Source: Hahella sp. HN01 (GTDB lineage Bacteria; Pseudomonadota; Gammaproteobacteria; Pseudomonadales; Oleiphilaceae). Taken from it: 64,000 bases of DNA. A model generated the notes under the pieces. That model was given only the letters and a program-made list of their open reading frames with translations. It was not told the DNA's origin and ran no database searches. Below, in pieces: positions 1-10,174 of the stretch (the stretch's first letter is position 1; each line of letters starts with the position of its first letter). A program made the position numbers and the translations under genes. The stretch is from contig NZ_JAHMIN010000004.1 in NCBI RefSeq assembly GCF_018986435.1, positions 47,574 to 111,573 of the forward strand, written 5' to 3'.

Positions 1-434
1 CCGCCAACCAGTTCGGACTCCCGCCATACTTCAATGCTGTGAGCGACGCCAATCTGATGGAGATAGCTATACGCCTGAAGCATGTCCGGAGTGATCCAGG
101 TTTCGTTTGAGTAGGAACGAGGCGCGGCGCAGGATTGCACAACCTGACTGAAATGCTGGTCGAAGCTGTAAGTAAGTCCGCAGTTACGCAAAAAGCGGCG
201 CATGCTGCGGGATATATGCAAGTCTTCGTGTCGAATGATGCAGCGTGGATCGGGGGACCACCAAAGTATGGGCTGGTCGTCGCTGAACCAGGGGAAAATG
301 CCGTTTTCATACGCCAGACGTAAGCGGGCGGGATGGAGATCGCCGCCGACACAGAGCAGGCCGTTTGGGTCCTTCAAGGCGCTGTCAGGATGAGGAAACC
401 ATAGGTTTTCATCTAACCAGGGTAGGGCGGGCAT
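1..434 (-). CDS. aat: leucyl/phenylalanyl-tRNA--protein transferase, 3' end outside window
   Basis: This gene runs off the left edge, so only the N-terminal 144 or so residues are visible. Reverse-strand translation from the ATG at 434 begins MPALPWLDENLWFPHP and continues with CVGGDLHP, a GIFPWF segment and LWWSPDPR, all characteristic of the Aat family. The enzyme transfers Leu or Phe from aminoacyl-tRNA to the N-terminal Arg or Lys of proteins, marking them for ClpS/ClpAP degradation in the cytoplasm. No frameshift is seen in the visible part. It lies downstream of trxB on the same strand but is separated from it by a strong hairpin terminator, so it is probably transcribed independently. 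Family assignment is firm. Confidence 0.93.
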   Translation of the reverse strand, partial: MPALPWLDENLWFPHPDSALKDPNGLLCVGGDLHPARLRLAYENGIFPWFSDDQPILWWSPDPRCIIRHEDLHISRSMRRFLRNCGLTYSFDQHFSQVVQSCAAPRSYSNETWITPDMLQAYSYLHQIGVAHSIEVWRESELVG

Positions 435-490
435 AGAAATGAATCTTGCTGGGCTTGTTTTAATACACAATATCGAAGAAAGCGTAAACA

Positions 491-520
491 AAAACGCCCA
501 TTAGGATTAATGGGCGTTTA
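491..520 (-). terminator. Rho-independent terminator of trxB
   Basis: A nine-base perfect stem (492-500 paired with 511-519) encloses a ten-base loop. On the minus strand it is followed by a T-rich run. It sits just past the trxB stop codon and separates trxB from aat. Confidence 0.85.
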
Positions 521-538
521 GTCGCATTCCCGGTGGGA

Positions 539-1498
<960 letters not shown>

Positions 1499-1672
1499 TT
1501 AATGCTGAAATAAAACAATGCCTGGTACGGACCCCTTGCCGCTGTATCCAATGATCCCTGTGGCTGGAAGGCATCAAAAATAATGCGCCTAAAGTATCAT
1601 ATTTGTTTAACTGGATTGATTATATTTGGTTATGGGGCATATAGAGCCATGTAATTATGGGGGAGGCGGTTT

Positions 1673-2581
1673 TTAGACCACCGTCACCTCTCTCAGAATT
1701 TGCGTCGACAACGGATAGTGCTCCGCGCGGCTTGAGCCTCCGAGCCGGTGCTCGACGACAGCTGGCAGGACGGTCTGAACGTCGTCAGGAAGCACGTGTT
1801 GGCGTCCCTCCAGCAATGCCCAGCCTTTAGCGGCGCGCAGGAGTGCGATGGCTCCACGAGGCGATATGCCGTCTTTAAAGCCGCTGTGGCTGCGAGTATA
1901 GGCGATGATGCGCTGGATATAGTCTATGAGCGGGTCAGTGGCTCGCACTTCCAATACTTTCGCCTGCAGATCCGCCAACACGTCCGGCGGCATGACAGGC
2001 TGCAGCTTGCTCAGCAGTGAGCGACGGTCACTGCCTTTCAGTAGTTCACGTTCAGCTTCCGGCGGTGGGTAGCCGAGATGGATGCGCATGAAGAAGCGAT
2101 CCATTTGCGACTCCGGCAGCAAAAAGGTGCCGGACTGGTCGGATGGATTTTGAGTCGCAATGACGAAGAACGGCTTCGGAAGCGTGTAAGTGGTTCCTTC
2201 GACGCTGATCTGGCGCTCTTCCATAGCTTCCAGCAAGGCGCTCTGAGCCTTTGGCGTGGCGCGGTTGATTTCGTCGGCCAGCACCAATTGCGCGAAAAGA
2301 GGGCCTTTATGAAAAGTGAACTCGCTTTTGTTCTTATCGAACAGGTTAATCCCAATCAGGTCGGACGGCAGCAGATCGCTGGTGAACTGCACCCGGTTGT
2401 AACTCAGACCCAGCGTTTGCGCCATGGCGTGGGAAAGTGTGGTTTTGCCCATGCCGGGCAGGTCTTCTATCAGCAGGTGCCCTTGGCAGAGGAGGGAGGT
2501 GAGTGCGAGTCTGATCTGGTGCTCTTTACCTAAAACGACTTTGCCAATCTGTGCGACGGCCTGTCTGACGGTTTCTGTCAT
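1673..2581 (-). CDS. MoxR-family AAA+ ATPase
   Basis: A 302-residue MoxR-type ATPase with Walker A LPGMGKTT at residues 41-48 and Walker B LVLADEINR at 99-107. A sensor-like IATQNP motif follows, and the C-terminal AAA_lid_2 region ends in REVTVV. Members of this family act as chaperones that insert cofactors or assemble complexes, usually beside genes for DUF58 and VWA-domain proteins. No such partner is seen here: the neighbours are trxB and the agmatine operon. The client is therefore unknown. The ATG start gives the usual family length. Confidence 0.88.
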   Translation of the reverse strand: MTETVRQAVAQIGKVVLGKEHQIRLALTSLLCQGHLLIEDLPGMGKTTLSHAMAQTLGLSYNRVQFTSDLLPSDLIGINLFDKNKSEFTFHKGPLFAQLVLADEINRATPKAQSALLEAMEERQISVEGTTYTLPKPFFVIATQNPSDQSGTFLLPESQMDRFFMRIHLGYPPPEAERELLKGSDRRSLLSKLQPVMPPDVLADLQAKVLEVRATDPLIDYIQRIIAYTRSHSGFKDGISPRGAIALLRAAKGWALLEGRQHVLPDDVQTVLPAVVEHRLGGSSRAEHYPLSTQILREVTVV

Positions 2582-2680
2582 GGTTCGTCCAATCAGTGAT
2601 TAACGGTCATCAGTCGGCTGTGCGCCGCGCTGACTGTTTGAGAATTATAGTCGCGCCAGGATAATTTGGGCGCTAAATAG

Positions 2681-2705
2681 AGAAGCGGACGTATAGTCCG
2701 CTTCT
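2681..2705 (-). terminator. hairpin terminator after aguA-aguB
   Basis: A perfect ten-base stem (2681-2690 with 2696-2705) with a five-base GTATA loop lies eight bases past the aguB stop on the minus strand. The following T-run is weak, so its efficiency is uncertain. Confidence 0.65.
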
Positions 2706-2713
2706 GGCTCTAA

Positions 2714-3616
2714 CTAGTCGATGTAACGACGAGTCAGGTCTTGGTAGGCGTCTACTCTGCGATCGCGCAGATAAGGCCAGATGCGGCGGACATCATCTGT
2801 GCGCTGCAGGTCAAGCTCAGCGGCGATTATCTGCACGCTTGAGTCATCGGCCTGACGCAGGATTTCGCCCTGTTGGCCAGCGATAAAACTATTGCCCCAA
2901 AACAGGCTGCCGGGAGACTGTTGTGAAGGATCAGGCTCCTGGCCGACCCGGTTGGCGACGATTACCGGCAAGCCGTTGGCGACTGCGTGCGCGCGCTGAA
3001 TGGTGATCCAGGCGTCCAGTTGGCGTTTGTGTTCGGCTTGATCATCGCGCACGTCCCAGCCGATAGCGGTTGGATAGATCAGCATGTCTGCGCCGGCCAG
3101 AGCCATTAATCTCGCCGCTTCGGGATACCACTGATCCCAGCACACCAGCACGCCCAGTTTGCCAACAGAGGTCTGGATTGGCTTGAAGCCCGCCTCAGCA
3201 TCGGCATCGCCAGGCGTAAAGTAAAACTTCTCGTAGAAGCCGGGATCGTCGGGAATATGCATTTTGCGGTATTTGCCGACCAATGATCCGTCTTTCTCCA
3301 ATACGACCGCCGTATTGTGGTAGAGGCCTGGGGCGCGCTTCTCAAATAAAGAGCCAACGATTACTACATTGTGCTTGCGCGCGCACTCGGACAGGAACTC
3401 GGTGGTCGGGCCGGGAATCGGCTCCGCCAAATTGAATACGTCCACGTCTTCTGTTTGACAGAAATACAGGGTGGCGTGCAGCTCCTGTAACACAATCAAT
3501 TCAGCGCCTTGCGCCGCAGCCTGGGCGATAAGCTCCGCCGTCAGGGCAAGACTTTTTTCTTTTTCGGGAAAGCTCTGCTGCTGGAGGGCCGCCACCTGTA
3601 AGGTGGTTTTTTTCAT
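2714..3616 (-). CDS. aguB: N-carbamoylputrescine amidase
   Basis: A 300-residue nitrilase-superfamily hydrolase. It converts N-carbamoylputrescine to putrescine, CO2 and ammonia, the last step of the agmatine route. The catalytic triad of the family is visible: Glu45 (in LQELHA), Lys118 (in YRKMHIPDD) and Cys159 (in VCWDQWYPEAAR). The WDQWYPE context is typical of AguB rather than of other nitrilases. Its start overlaps the aguA stop by one base (TGATG), indicating translational coupling. The substrate is assigned from both motif and neighbour. Confidence 0.95.
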   Translation of the reverse strand: MKKTTLQVAALQQQSFPEKEKSLALTAELIAQAAAQGAELIVLQELHATLYFCQTEDVDVFNLAEPIPGPTTEFLSECARKHNVVIVGSLFEKRAPGLYHNTAVVLEKDGSLVGKYRKMHIPDDPGFYEKFYFTPGDADAEAGFKPIQTSVGKLGVLVCWDQWYPEAARLMALAGADMLIYPTAIGWDVRDDQAEHKRQLDAWITIQRAHAVANGLPVIVANRVGQEPDPSQQSPGSLFWGNSFIAGQQGEILRQADDSSVQIIAAELDLQRTDDVRRIWPYLRDRRVDAYQDLTRRYID

Positions 3617-4650
3617 CAGATCACTCCCTCTGGTAATTGCATGGTGACGCAGTGGAGGCTCCCATGCTGTTCAATCAGGCTGCGACAGTCAATGGCTTCA
3701 ATAGTACGGTCAGGGAAGCATGACTGAATGGCGTTCAACGCTGCCTCGTCCTCAGGAAGATCGTAGACTGGAACCAGGACTGCCTCATTAATGATCAGGA
3801 AGTTAGCGTATGTCGCTGGCAGGCGATGACCGTCTTCGTCATAGCAGGCGCGCGCCATGGGTAGCGGAACCAGCTTGTAAGGCGCGCCGTCCGCATCGAC
3901 GAATGACTGCAATTGCTTTTCCATCGCGGACAATTCCGCGTAGTGCTCATCTTCCGGGTCCAGACACTGTACATAGCAGATAGTGCGTTCGTCGCAGAAG
4001 CGGGCGAGCGTATCAATGTGGCTGTCGGTGTCATCTCCGGCCAAGTAGCCGTGATCCAGCCACAAAGTGCGTTGGATGCCCAAGTGTTCCGCCATGACGG
4101 CTTCCACTTTTTCCTTGGTGGCGTCCGGGTTGCGCGTCGGGGTCAACAGGCAGGCGGAGGTGGTTAGCAATGTGCCTCGACCATCTGTTTCAATGGAGCC
4201 GCCTTCCAGAATATAAGGAATATGGCGCAAGGCTGCGCCATCAAACGCGCCCAGCTCGTAAAGCGTAGCGGTTATCTGGTCGTCTTTTTCGGAGTCAAAC
4301 TTACCGCCCCAGGCGTTAAAGTGGAAATCCAGCAGCACCGGCTCGTCATTGTCATAAATGGTGATAGGACCGTGGTCCCGGCTCCAAGTATCGTTCGACG
4401 GGGCACAGAACAGCGCCACTTTTTCAGGAGGTACGCCGTTTTCGTGCAATGCGTCGGCGATCGCCTCCAGGCGCGGAAATGACTGACAGTTAATAACCAG
4501 ATTCTGGTATTTGCAGACCGCAATGGCGATATCCAAAAAAGTTCTGTCAACTTCTTCCAGGCGGTCAGCCCAGTCGGTTTGCTCATGAGGCCAAGTCAGC
4601 AGAACGGCGCACTGCGGCGCCCATTCAGGAGGCAGGACAATAGTGCTCAC
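3616..4650 (-). CDS. aguA: agmatine deiminase
   Basis: A 344-residue enzyme of the guanidino-group modifying (pentein) superfamily. It hydrolyses agmatine to N-carbamoylputrescine and ammonia. Visible hallmarks are an early WPH, the WSRDHGP substrate-binding segment, LEGGSIETDG, the WLDHGYLAGDDTDSHID region and the catalytic cysteine at residue 334 in SLHCVT. It is the first gene of a two-gene operon with aguB. Together they make putrescine from arginine-derived agmatine. No regulator of the AguR type is adjacent. Confidence 0.96.
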   Translation of the reverse strand: MSTIVLPPEWAPQCAVLLTWPHEQTDWADRLEEVDRTFLDIAIAVCKYQNLVINCQSFPRLEAIADALHENGVPPEKVALFCAPSNDTWSRDHGPITIYDNDEPVLLDFHFNAWGGKFDSEKDDQITATLYELGAFDGAALRHIPYILEGGSIETDGRGTLLTTSACLLTPTRNPDATKEKVEAVMAEHLGIQRTLWLDHGYLAGDDTDSHIDTLARFCDERTICYVQCLDPEDEHYAELSAMEKQLQSFVDADGAPYKLVPLPMARACYDEDGHRLPATYANFLIINEAVLVPVYDLPEDEAALNAIQSCFPDRTIEAIDCRSLIEQHGSLHCVTMQLPEGVI

Positions 4651-4688
4651 TGGTTAATCCATCGTAAACAGTTTAAGGGGCGAGTAGT

Positions 4689-4982
4689 TTACGGTTTGAC
4701 AGGCTTAAGTACAGTATGAATTACGCGATCGCCCTCAAAATATACGGAATAGTTTCCGTACTCCCATACTGTGATAGGCGGGTCGCCTACCGGGCCTTTA
4801 ACATGAGAAGGGCTGCCGTAGCGTTTTTCCACCGCGCTCATAGTTAGGCCTGTGCGTGGCGTTTCCATGCCGGCGTTTGATGAGCCTTGTTGCATGATGG
4901 GGGTGACTAGCTCATCGGCGTTGGCCAATGGCGCGAGACTGATTAAAGCGACAGCGAATAACTTATTCCAAGAATTTAGCAT
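4689..4982 (-). CDS. small secreted protein of unknown function
   Basis: A 97-residue protein with a probable Sec signal peptide (about residues 1-22, ending LANA before DELVTP). The mature part is about 75 residues. It contains MSAVEKRYGSP, a GPVGDPPITVWEYG stretch and a YSVYFEGDRVIHTV strand pair. This resembles the short periplasmic proteins with a compact SmpA/BamE-like fold that are common in gammaproteobacteria, but that similarity is an impression only. The gene stands alone between aguA and a PilZ gene. Function is not known. Confidence 0.75.
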   Translation of the reverse strand: MLNSWNKLFAVALISLAPLANADELVTPIMQQGSSNAGMETPRTGLTMSAVEKRYGSPSHVKGPVGDPPITVWEYGNYSVYFEGDRVIHTVLKPVKP

Positions 4983-5114
4983 CGACTTATTCCTAAATTC
5001 GTTTCTTTAACATACTAGTCTAGCTGTATTTAGCTGATTAGACACTTAAAATTTCATACGCAAGTCTTTGTCATTAATTGAGTAATGCTCTTGGATTTGC
5101 GTCATGGCGACATC

Positions 5115-5726
5115 TTATTCCAGTTGGCGCCTGCGTTGCTGTTGCTGGGTTCTCAGAATGTGTCTTGCAACGATTTGTCGCTGTGATTCGCTGAAATTAA
5201 TGAAATTGACTCGCGTGATAAATCCGTCGCCGTTTTCTTGTTCATGGCTTAGAACATGCTCTGGATGCTCCTTGACGGACTCGGAGCTGACGACTTCCGC
5301 TTCGGTCAGAATGGATATGTAGCTGGGCACCAGCGTCGCCTTAAGAATCAGCTGCTGTCCCGCACGCTCCTGGTGGGGGCTGACAAAGGCCATACCACCC
5401 TCGCTCAGGTCGATAAACTGCAGTCTATCCTCATTGATGTCCGTCTCCACCAGCGCGAGCGTGCGGGCGATCAAGTCGACTTTTTTGTTGAGCGCTTTAA
5501 GCAATGCAGCGAGGGAACGGTCCTTTTCCGCAACATGTCCCATCAGCTTGGAGGTTTCCAGATCCAGGCTTTGCAACTCGTTCAGCATTTCGAAATAGAC
5601 AGGGTGCCGATAGAACTCCGCCATTGAGTGATTGCTTGCAGTGCGTTCCTGATACTCAACCAAAGCCTGGTCATGAATTCGATAATAATCCCTCCGGTTA
5701 TCTGATGTGGCGTCTGAATCGGACAT
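5115..5726 (-). CDS. PilZ-domain protein with a helical insertion
   Basis: A 203-residue protein carrying both c-di-GMP-binding signatures of PilZ domains. The RxxxR motif is at Arg12/Arg16 (RDYYR) and the DxSxxG motif at Asp106-Ser108-Gly111 (DLSEGG). In ordinary PilZ domains these motifs are only a few tens of residues apart. Here about 90 residues, apparently helical and rich in Leu, Glu and Lys, lie between them. The C-terminal half reads like the rest of the PilZ barrel plus a basic, Gln-rich tail. It is divergent from the lol operon and has a separate promoter region at 5727-5902. The target is unknown. Confidence 0.8.
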   Translation of the reverse strand: MSDSDATSDNRRDYYRIHDQALVEYQERTASNHSMAEFYRHPVYFEMLNELQSLDLETSKLMGHVAEKDRSLAALLKALNKKVDLIARTLALVETDINEDRLQFIDLSEGGMAFVSPHQERAGQQLILKATLVPSYISILTEAEVVSSESVKEHPEHVLSHEQENGDGFITRVNFINFSESQRQIVARHILRTQQQQRRRQLE

Positions 5727-5902
5727 ATTAATAAACCGTAGTAGTGAAACACTTATTAATAGATTATAGTTTTACGCCGCTTAATTTGGGCTAATTAACT
5801 TATCATCTTAAGCGGCCAGTCGGACGCTCCCATCCGATCACACTTTCAGGCGACGATTTAAGCCCGCCAACAAGCCAACCATTAATACCAGGTGCTCTGT
5901 GG

Positions 5903-7144
5903 ATGTATAAACCCTTATCTCTATTTATAGGCTTGCGCTATACCTCGGCGAAGCGAGATAACCACTTTATTTCTTTTATCTCCTTGACGTCCATGATTGG
6001 GTTGATTCTTGGAGTGCTGGTGCTGATTACTGTCATGTCTGTCATGAATGGCTTTGACCGGGAGTTGCGGCAGCGGATATTGGGTATGGTTCCGCACGCG
6101 GTGATTAAGAGCCATAACCCTATGAGTAGCTGGGGGGAGGTCAAAGAGTTTGCTTTGCAACATCCGCAGGTAGAAGGCGTTGCCCCATTCGTATATGCGC
6201 AAGGCATGGCCACCGCGTCGGGAAATGTGCATGGAATCATGATCAACGGTATTGATCCCGAGGCGGAGAAAGGTGTTTCCATCGTTCAGGATCATATCAC
6301 CTCTGGCAGTCTGGATGATTTGAAACCTGGAGAGTTCGGCATTGTCCTTGGTGACATTTTGGCTAGTTACATGCGCGCCAGAGTGGGAGACAAAATCACG
6401 GTCATATTGCCCGAAGCTTCGGTAACTCCTGCTGGAGTGTTCCCTAGAATGAAGCGGTTTACAGTGAAAGGGATATTCAGCGTTGGTGCGGAACTGGATA
6501 GTACGCTGGCGATTATCAATATAGAAGATGCAGCCAAGATAAAGCGCTTGGGGGATTCTGTTGAGGGTGTGAGACTTAAGCTGAAGAACTTGTTCGATGC
6601 TTCAAAAGTGTCCCGCACAATTGTGGCGGAATTAGGGAGTGGGTACTACGCAAGCGACTGGACGCGGACACACGGTAATTTGTTTCAAGCTATCCAAATG
6701 GAAAAGACCATGGTTGGATTGCTGTTGATGTTCATCGTTGCGGTGGCGGCGTTTAACATTGTTTCCACTCTGGTAATGGTTGTGACGGACAAGAAAGCGG
6801 ATATTGCAATATTGCGGACGATGGGGGCGACCCCTGGTAATATTCTGCGCATTTTCATGGTCCAAGGTCTGTTTATAGGGGTTGTGGGCACTGCCTTGGG
6901 GGTGCTGCTAGGTTGCCTGCTGGCGCTTAATATCAGTGATATGATCGCCTGGTTTGAGAAAGTGGCGGGTATTCAGTTACTAAGCTCCGATGTGTATTTC
7001 ATCAGTTACCTCCCTTCTGATTTGCAGTGGGGGGATGTTGGGTTGATTAGCGCAGTAACCCTGACTATCAGCTTTGTTGCGACTATGTATCCCGCATGGC
7101 GCGCGTCCAAAATCGAGCCGGCGGAGGCGTTGAGGTATGAGTAG
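5903..7144 (+). CDS. lipoprotein-releasing ABC transporter permease (LolC/E family)
   Basis: A 413-residue inner-membrane permease with one N-terminal membrane helix (about residues 25-48). A large periplasmic MacB/LolE-like region and three C-terminal helices of the FtsX fold follow (about 270-405). With LolD it would extract outer-membrane lipoproteins from the inner membrane and pass them to LolA. It overlaps lolD by eight bases. Only one permease gene is present, whereas the E. coli operon encodes LolC and LolE either side of LolD. This suggests a homodimeric LolF-type permease, unless a second permease lies elsewhere. Confidence 0.9.
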   Translation: MYKPLSLFIGLRYTSAKRDNHFISFISLTSMIGLILGVLVLITVMSVMNGFDRELRQRILGMVPHAVIKSHNPMSSWGEVKEFALQHPQVEGVAPFVYAQGMATASGNVHGIMINGIDPEAEKGVSIVQDHITSGSLDDLKPGEFGIVLGDILASYMRARVGDKITVILPEASVTPAGVFPRMKRFTVKGIFSVGAELDSTLAIINIEDAAKIKRLGDSVEGVRLKLKNLFDASKVSRTIVAELGSGYYASDWTRTHGNLFQAIQMEKTMVGLLLMFIVAVAAFNIVSTLVMVVTDKKADIAILRTMGATPGNILRIFMVQGLFIGVVGTALGVLLGCLLALNISDMIAWFEKVAGIQLLSSDVYFISYLPSDLQWGDVGLISAVTLTISFVATMYPAWRASKIEPAEALRYE

Positions 7145-7832
7145 TCCAGTATTGGAATGCCAATCTGTGCATAAAGTATATGTTCAGGGGAAGGAGTCTA
7201 TCGAAGTTCTGCGAGGCGTTAATATTTCGCTTTATCCGGAGCAGACTGTCGCTATTGTCGGCGCATCCGGTTCAGGTAAGTCCACGTTGCTGAATATTAT
7301 GGGCGCTTTGGATCATCCAAGTTCGGGCTCTATTCGCATCTCGGGACAGGACGTGCACGGTATGGATGAAAAAGCCAAGGCCAAACTGCGGAACGCGCAC
7401 GTGGGTTTTGTCTATCAGTTTCACCACCTCTTGCCTGAGTTCAATGCGCTGGAAAATGTCTGCATGCCTTTGTTGTTGAGAGGTGTGGCGGTCAAGGAAG
7501 CTAAAAAGGAAGCGGAGTACTGGCTGGAGCGTGTGGGTTTGTCGCACCGCCTTAAGCATCGTCCTGGACAGCTGTCTGGTGGTGAGCGCCAGCGAGTAGC
7601 GATAGCGCGAGCGCTTTCTCCCAGGCCGTCCTGTGTTTTGATGGACGAACCTACCGGTAACCTGGACCCGGATACTGCGGATTCTGTGCAGGCGCTGTTA
7701 TGGGATCTGGTGCGTCAGAATCAGACCGCGTTTGTGCTGGTGACTCATGATTATGGGCTGGCGGCGCGTATGGATGAACAATACTCCTTAAAAGAAGGCG
7801 TATTGGCGAAAGTGGATCGCAACTCTTTGTAG
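7137..7832 (+). CDS. lolD: lipoprotein-releasing system ATP-binding protein LolD
   Basis: A 231-residue ABC ATPase that powers lipoprotein release. It has Walker A GASGSGKST near residue 42, an intact signature LSGGERQRVAIARAL and Walker B VLMDEPTGNLDP, followed by the H-loop VTHD. The YQFHHLLPEFNALENV segment is typical of LolD. The start lies inside the end of the upstream permease gene, so the two are translated together. A strong terminator follows. Confidence 0.95.
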   Translation: MSSPVLECQSVHKVYVQGKESIEVLRGVNISLYPEQTVAIVGASGSGKSTLLNIMGALDHPSSGSIRISGQDVHGMDEKAKAKLRNAHVGFVYQFHHLLPEFNALENVCMPLLLRGVAVKEAKKEAEYWLERVGLSHRLKHRPGQLSGGERQRVAIARALSPRPSCVLMDEPTGNLDPDTADSVQALLWDLVRQNQTAFVLVTHDYGLAARMDEQYSLKEGVLAKVDRNSL

Positions 7833-7865
7833 AGTAACCTTTGTGGCGCACGTCGTTGCGGGGTT

Positions 7866-7903
7866 AAAAAAGGCGGGTTCTTTATAGAAGCCCGCCTTTT
7901 TTA
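7866..7903. terminator. bidirectional terminator between lolD and tal
   Basis: An AAGGCGGG/CCCGCCTT stem is flanked by an A-run on the left and a T-run on the right. It can stop both lolD (plus) and tal (minus), which converge here. Confidence 0.9.
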
Positions 7904-7932
7904 TTGGGGTTACCCTAGAAGCTCTGCCAGGT

Positions 7933-8892
7933 TTAGCCCATTTTCTTGAGTAGCATTTGCTCTAGCTTAACTTGATCTTCGGCGAACTTGCGAATGCCTT
8001 CGGCCAGTTTTTCGGTCGCCATTGCGTCCTCGTTCATCCCCCAACGGAAAGTGGCTTCAGTAATCGGCGCATCGCGTTCGGCGCTAGGCTGCTCAGAGGA
8101 TAGGGCGCGGGTCAATTCGCCGGAATCAGCTTCCAGGTCATTCAGCAGTTCTGGGCTGATGGTCAGCTTGTCGCAGCCTGACAGGGCTTCAATTTGTCCA
8201 GCATGACGGAAGCTGGCGCCCATTACGATAGTGTTGTAACCACGCGATTTGTAGAACTCGTAAATAGATTTGACTGACACTACGCCAGGATCTTCGTCAA
8301 CGGAAATCTCGTCTTTGTTCCACTTGGCTTTGTACCAGTCATAGATGCGCCCAACAAAAGGCGATATCAGGAATACGCCAGCCTCGGCGCAGGCAACCGC
8401 CTGAGTGAAGGAGAACAGCAACGTCAGGTTGCAGCGAATGCCTTGCTTTTCCAGCACTTCCGCAGCGCGAATACCTTCCCAGGTAGACGCGATTTTGATC
8501 AGAATGCGGTCTTTGCCAACGCCGACGTCATTGTAAAGCTTGATCAGCTGCTTGGCTTTTTCGATGGTGGCGTCAGTGTCAAAGGACAAGCGAGCGTCCA
8601 CTTCCGTGGAAATATACCCCGAAATGACTTTTGAAATTTCTTTGCCGATAGATACGGACAAGTAGTCGATAGCGTGGGCGACGGCCTCTTCAGGCGTAGC
8701 GGATTGTTGCTTGCCATAGTTGAGCGCGTCATTGACCAGGCTTTCGTAGACGGGAAGAGATGCGGCCTTCAACAGTAGCGAAGGGTTGGTGGTCGCGTCG
8801 TCGGGTTTGTGCTTTTTGATTGCTTCGATATCGCCCGTGTCAGCGACAACGGAAGTCATTTGGCGTAATTGCTCGAGCTTGCTTAAAGCCAT
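7933..8892 (-). CDS. tal: transaldolase (TalB type)
   Basis: A 319-residue transaldolase of the long TalA/TalB subfamily. It moves a dihydroxyacetone unit between sedoheptulose-7-phosphate and glyceraldehyde-3-phosphate in the pentose phosphate pathway. The Schiff-base lysine is Lys133 in [10 protein letters not shown], and the family's DATTNPSL motif is at residues 32-39. The length is normal. The gene is followed by a shared terminator and lies 27 bases downstream of dusA on the same strand, so the two may be co-transcribed. Confidence 0.96.
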   Translation of the reverse strand: MALSKLEQLRQMTSVVADTGDIEAIKKHKPDDATTNPSLLLKAASLPVYESLVNDALNYGKQQSATPEEAVAHAIDYLSVSIGKEISKVISGYISTEVDARLSFDTDATIEKAKQLIKLYNDVGVGKDRILIKIASTWEGIRAAEVLEKQGIRCNLTLLFSFTQAVACAEAGVFLISPFVGRIYDWYKAKWNKDEISVDEDPGVVSVKSIYEFYKSRGYNTIVMGASFRHAGQIEALSGCDKLTISPELLNDLEADSGELTRALSSEQPSAERDAPITEATFRWGMNEDAMATEKLAEGIRKFAEDQVKLEQMLLKKMG

Positions 8893-8919
8893 TGTATTTT
8901 TATCCCTGGGTTGGTTCTT

Positions 8920-9969
8920 TCAGACCGCCTCGGAGGCGGTGTTCAGAGAGTTGGACTGTTTGTAAGAAGATACTATATCTAAAGCTTCTCTAAAAACAGT
9001 CGGTGAGGCGGTGCGTTTGATGGCGTTTTCGCTTAAATATCTGCGAAACTGTTTCCCACCTTTTTGGCCATGAAACAAACCCAGCGCGTGTCGCGCCATA
9101 TGCCAGACCGCAACGCCGTTTTGATAGTTGCGTTCGATGTACTCTAAAAACTGATAGCCGATATCCGTAGCGCTGAAGCTTGGCGGCGGAGTGTGAAACA
9201 GACGATGGTCCACGTCCGCCAGCATCCATGGGCGCTGATAGGCTTCGCGCCCAATCATGACCCCATCGACCTCCTGCAGATGACTTTCCGATTCGGCCAT
9301 GGTTTTGATGCCGCCATTGATAATGATCTCAAGCTCTGGAAATGTCTGCTTGATCATATAGGCGCGCGGATATATCAGCGGTGGAATTTCGCGGTTTTCC
9401 TTTGGACTGAGTCCTTTGAGAATCGCCTTGCGCGCATGAATGATAAAGGTGGAGCATCCTGCTGCTTTGACGGTGCGGACAAAATTCAACAAGAACTCTT
9501 CGGAGTCCTGATCATCTATGCCTATGCGATGCTTGACCGTCACCGGGATGGAAACAGCGGAGCGCATGGCGGCCACGCATTCCGCCACTCGCTCAGGATA
9601 GCCCATCAGGCAGGCGCCGATCATATTGTTCTGTACGCGGTCGCTGGGGCATCCCACATTCAGGTTGATTTCAGCATAGCCCCAGTCTTCGCAAATCTTG
9701 GCGCACTCCTTCAATTCGTCAGGATTGCTGCCGCCAAGCTGCACGGCGACAGGATGCTCTTCGGTGTTGAAATCCAGGAAGCGATGACGGTCCCCATGTA
9801 TGATGGCGCCGGTGGTCACCATCTCGGTATATAAATAGGTATGCTTGGAAAGGAGGCGGGCGAGGTAACGATAGTGCCTGTCCGTCCAATCCATCATCGG
9901 GGCCACGGAAAAGCGACGAAGACCATCATTGCTCGTCATGTCTGCGTTGTTTGCTGAAGTTGCAGGCAT
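8920..9969 (-). CDS. dusA: tRNA-dihydrouridine synthase A
   Basis: A 349-residue FMN-dependent enzyme that reduces uridines in the tRNA D-loop. The N-terminal SVAPMMDWTDRHYRY is diagnostic of the DusA subgroup. The catalytic cysteine is Cys107 in LNVGCPSDRVQ. The flavin-phosphate region GGI and MIGREAYQRPW follow. An internal Met11 is a possible alternative start, with the functional core beginning at about residue 18. The gene lies upstream of tal with a short gap. Confidence 0.96.
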   Translation of the reverse strand: MPATSANNADMTSNDGLRRFSVAPMMDWTDRHYRYLARLLSKHTYLYTEMVTTGAIIHGDRHRFLDFNTEEHPVAVQLGGSNPDELKECAKICEDWGYAEINLNVGCPSDRVQNNMIGACLMGYPERVAECVAAMRSAVSIPVTVKHRIGIDDQDSEEFLLNFVRTVKAAGCSTFIIHARKAILKGLSPKENREIPPLIYPRAYMIKQTFPELEIIINGGIKTMAESESHLQEVDGVMIGREAYQRPWMLADVDHRLFHTPPPSFSATDIGYQFLEYIERNYQNGVAVWHMARHALGLFHGQKGGKQFRRYLSENAIKRTASPTVFREALDIVSSYKQSNSLNTASEAV

Positions 9970-10174
9970 TATTACATCTCTAAAAACGGGGAGGCTTGCA
10001 GCGAACTGAAGTCGTTGTTGCGCCTTTTGCTCTTGGGCGACCTGATTTGGTCAATTGGCGGGCAGTATATCATGGCCGTCGCTGTAAGGCAGTGAGCTTC
10101 GTGACGGCTTATGTAACGTTTATGTCACGATTTAGGCCCGTAACTTTATCTGGAAAAGGAATTGGGAGGCGGCA

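Noticed and set aside
10100-10129. Inverted repeat CGTGAC...GTCACG upstream of dusA and the small membrane protein gene
   Set aside because: The six-base arms are 18 bases apart and match no consensus I know, so chance is likely.
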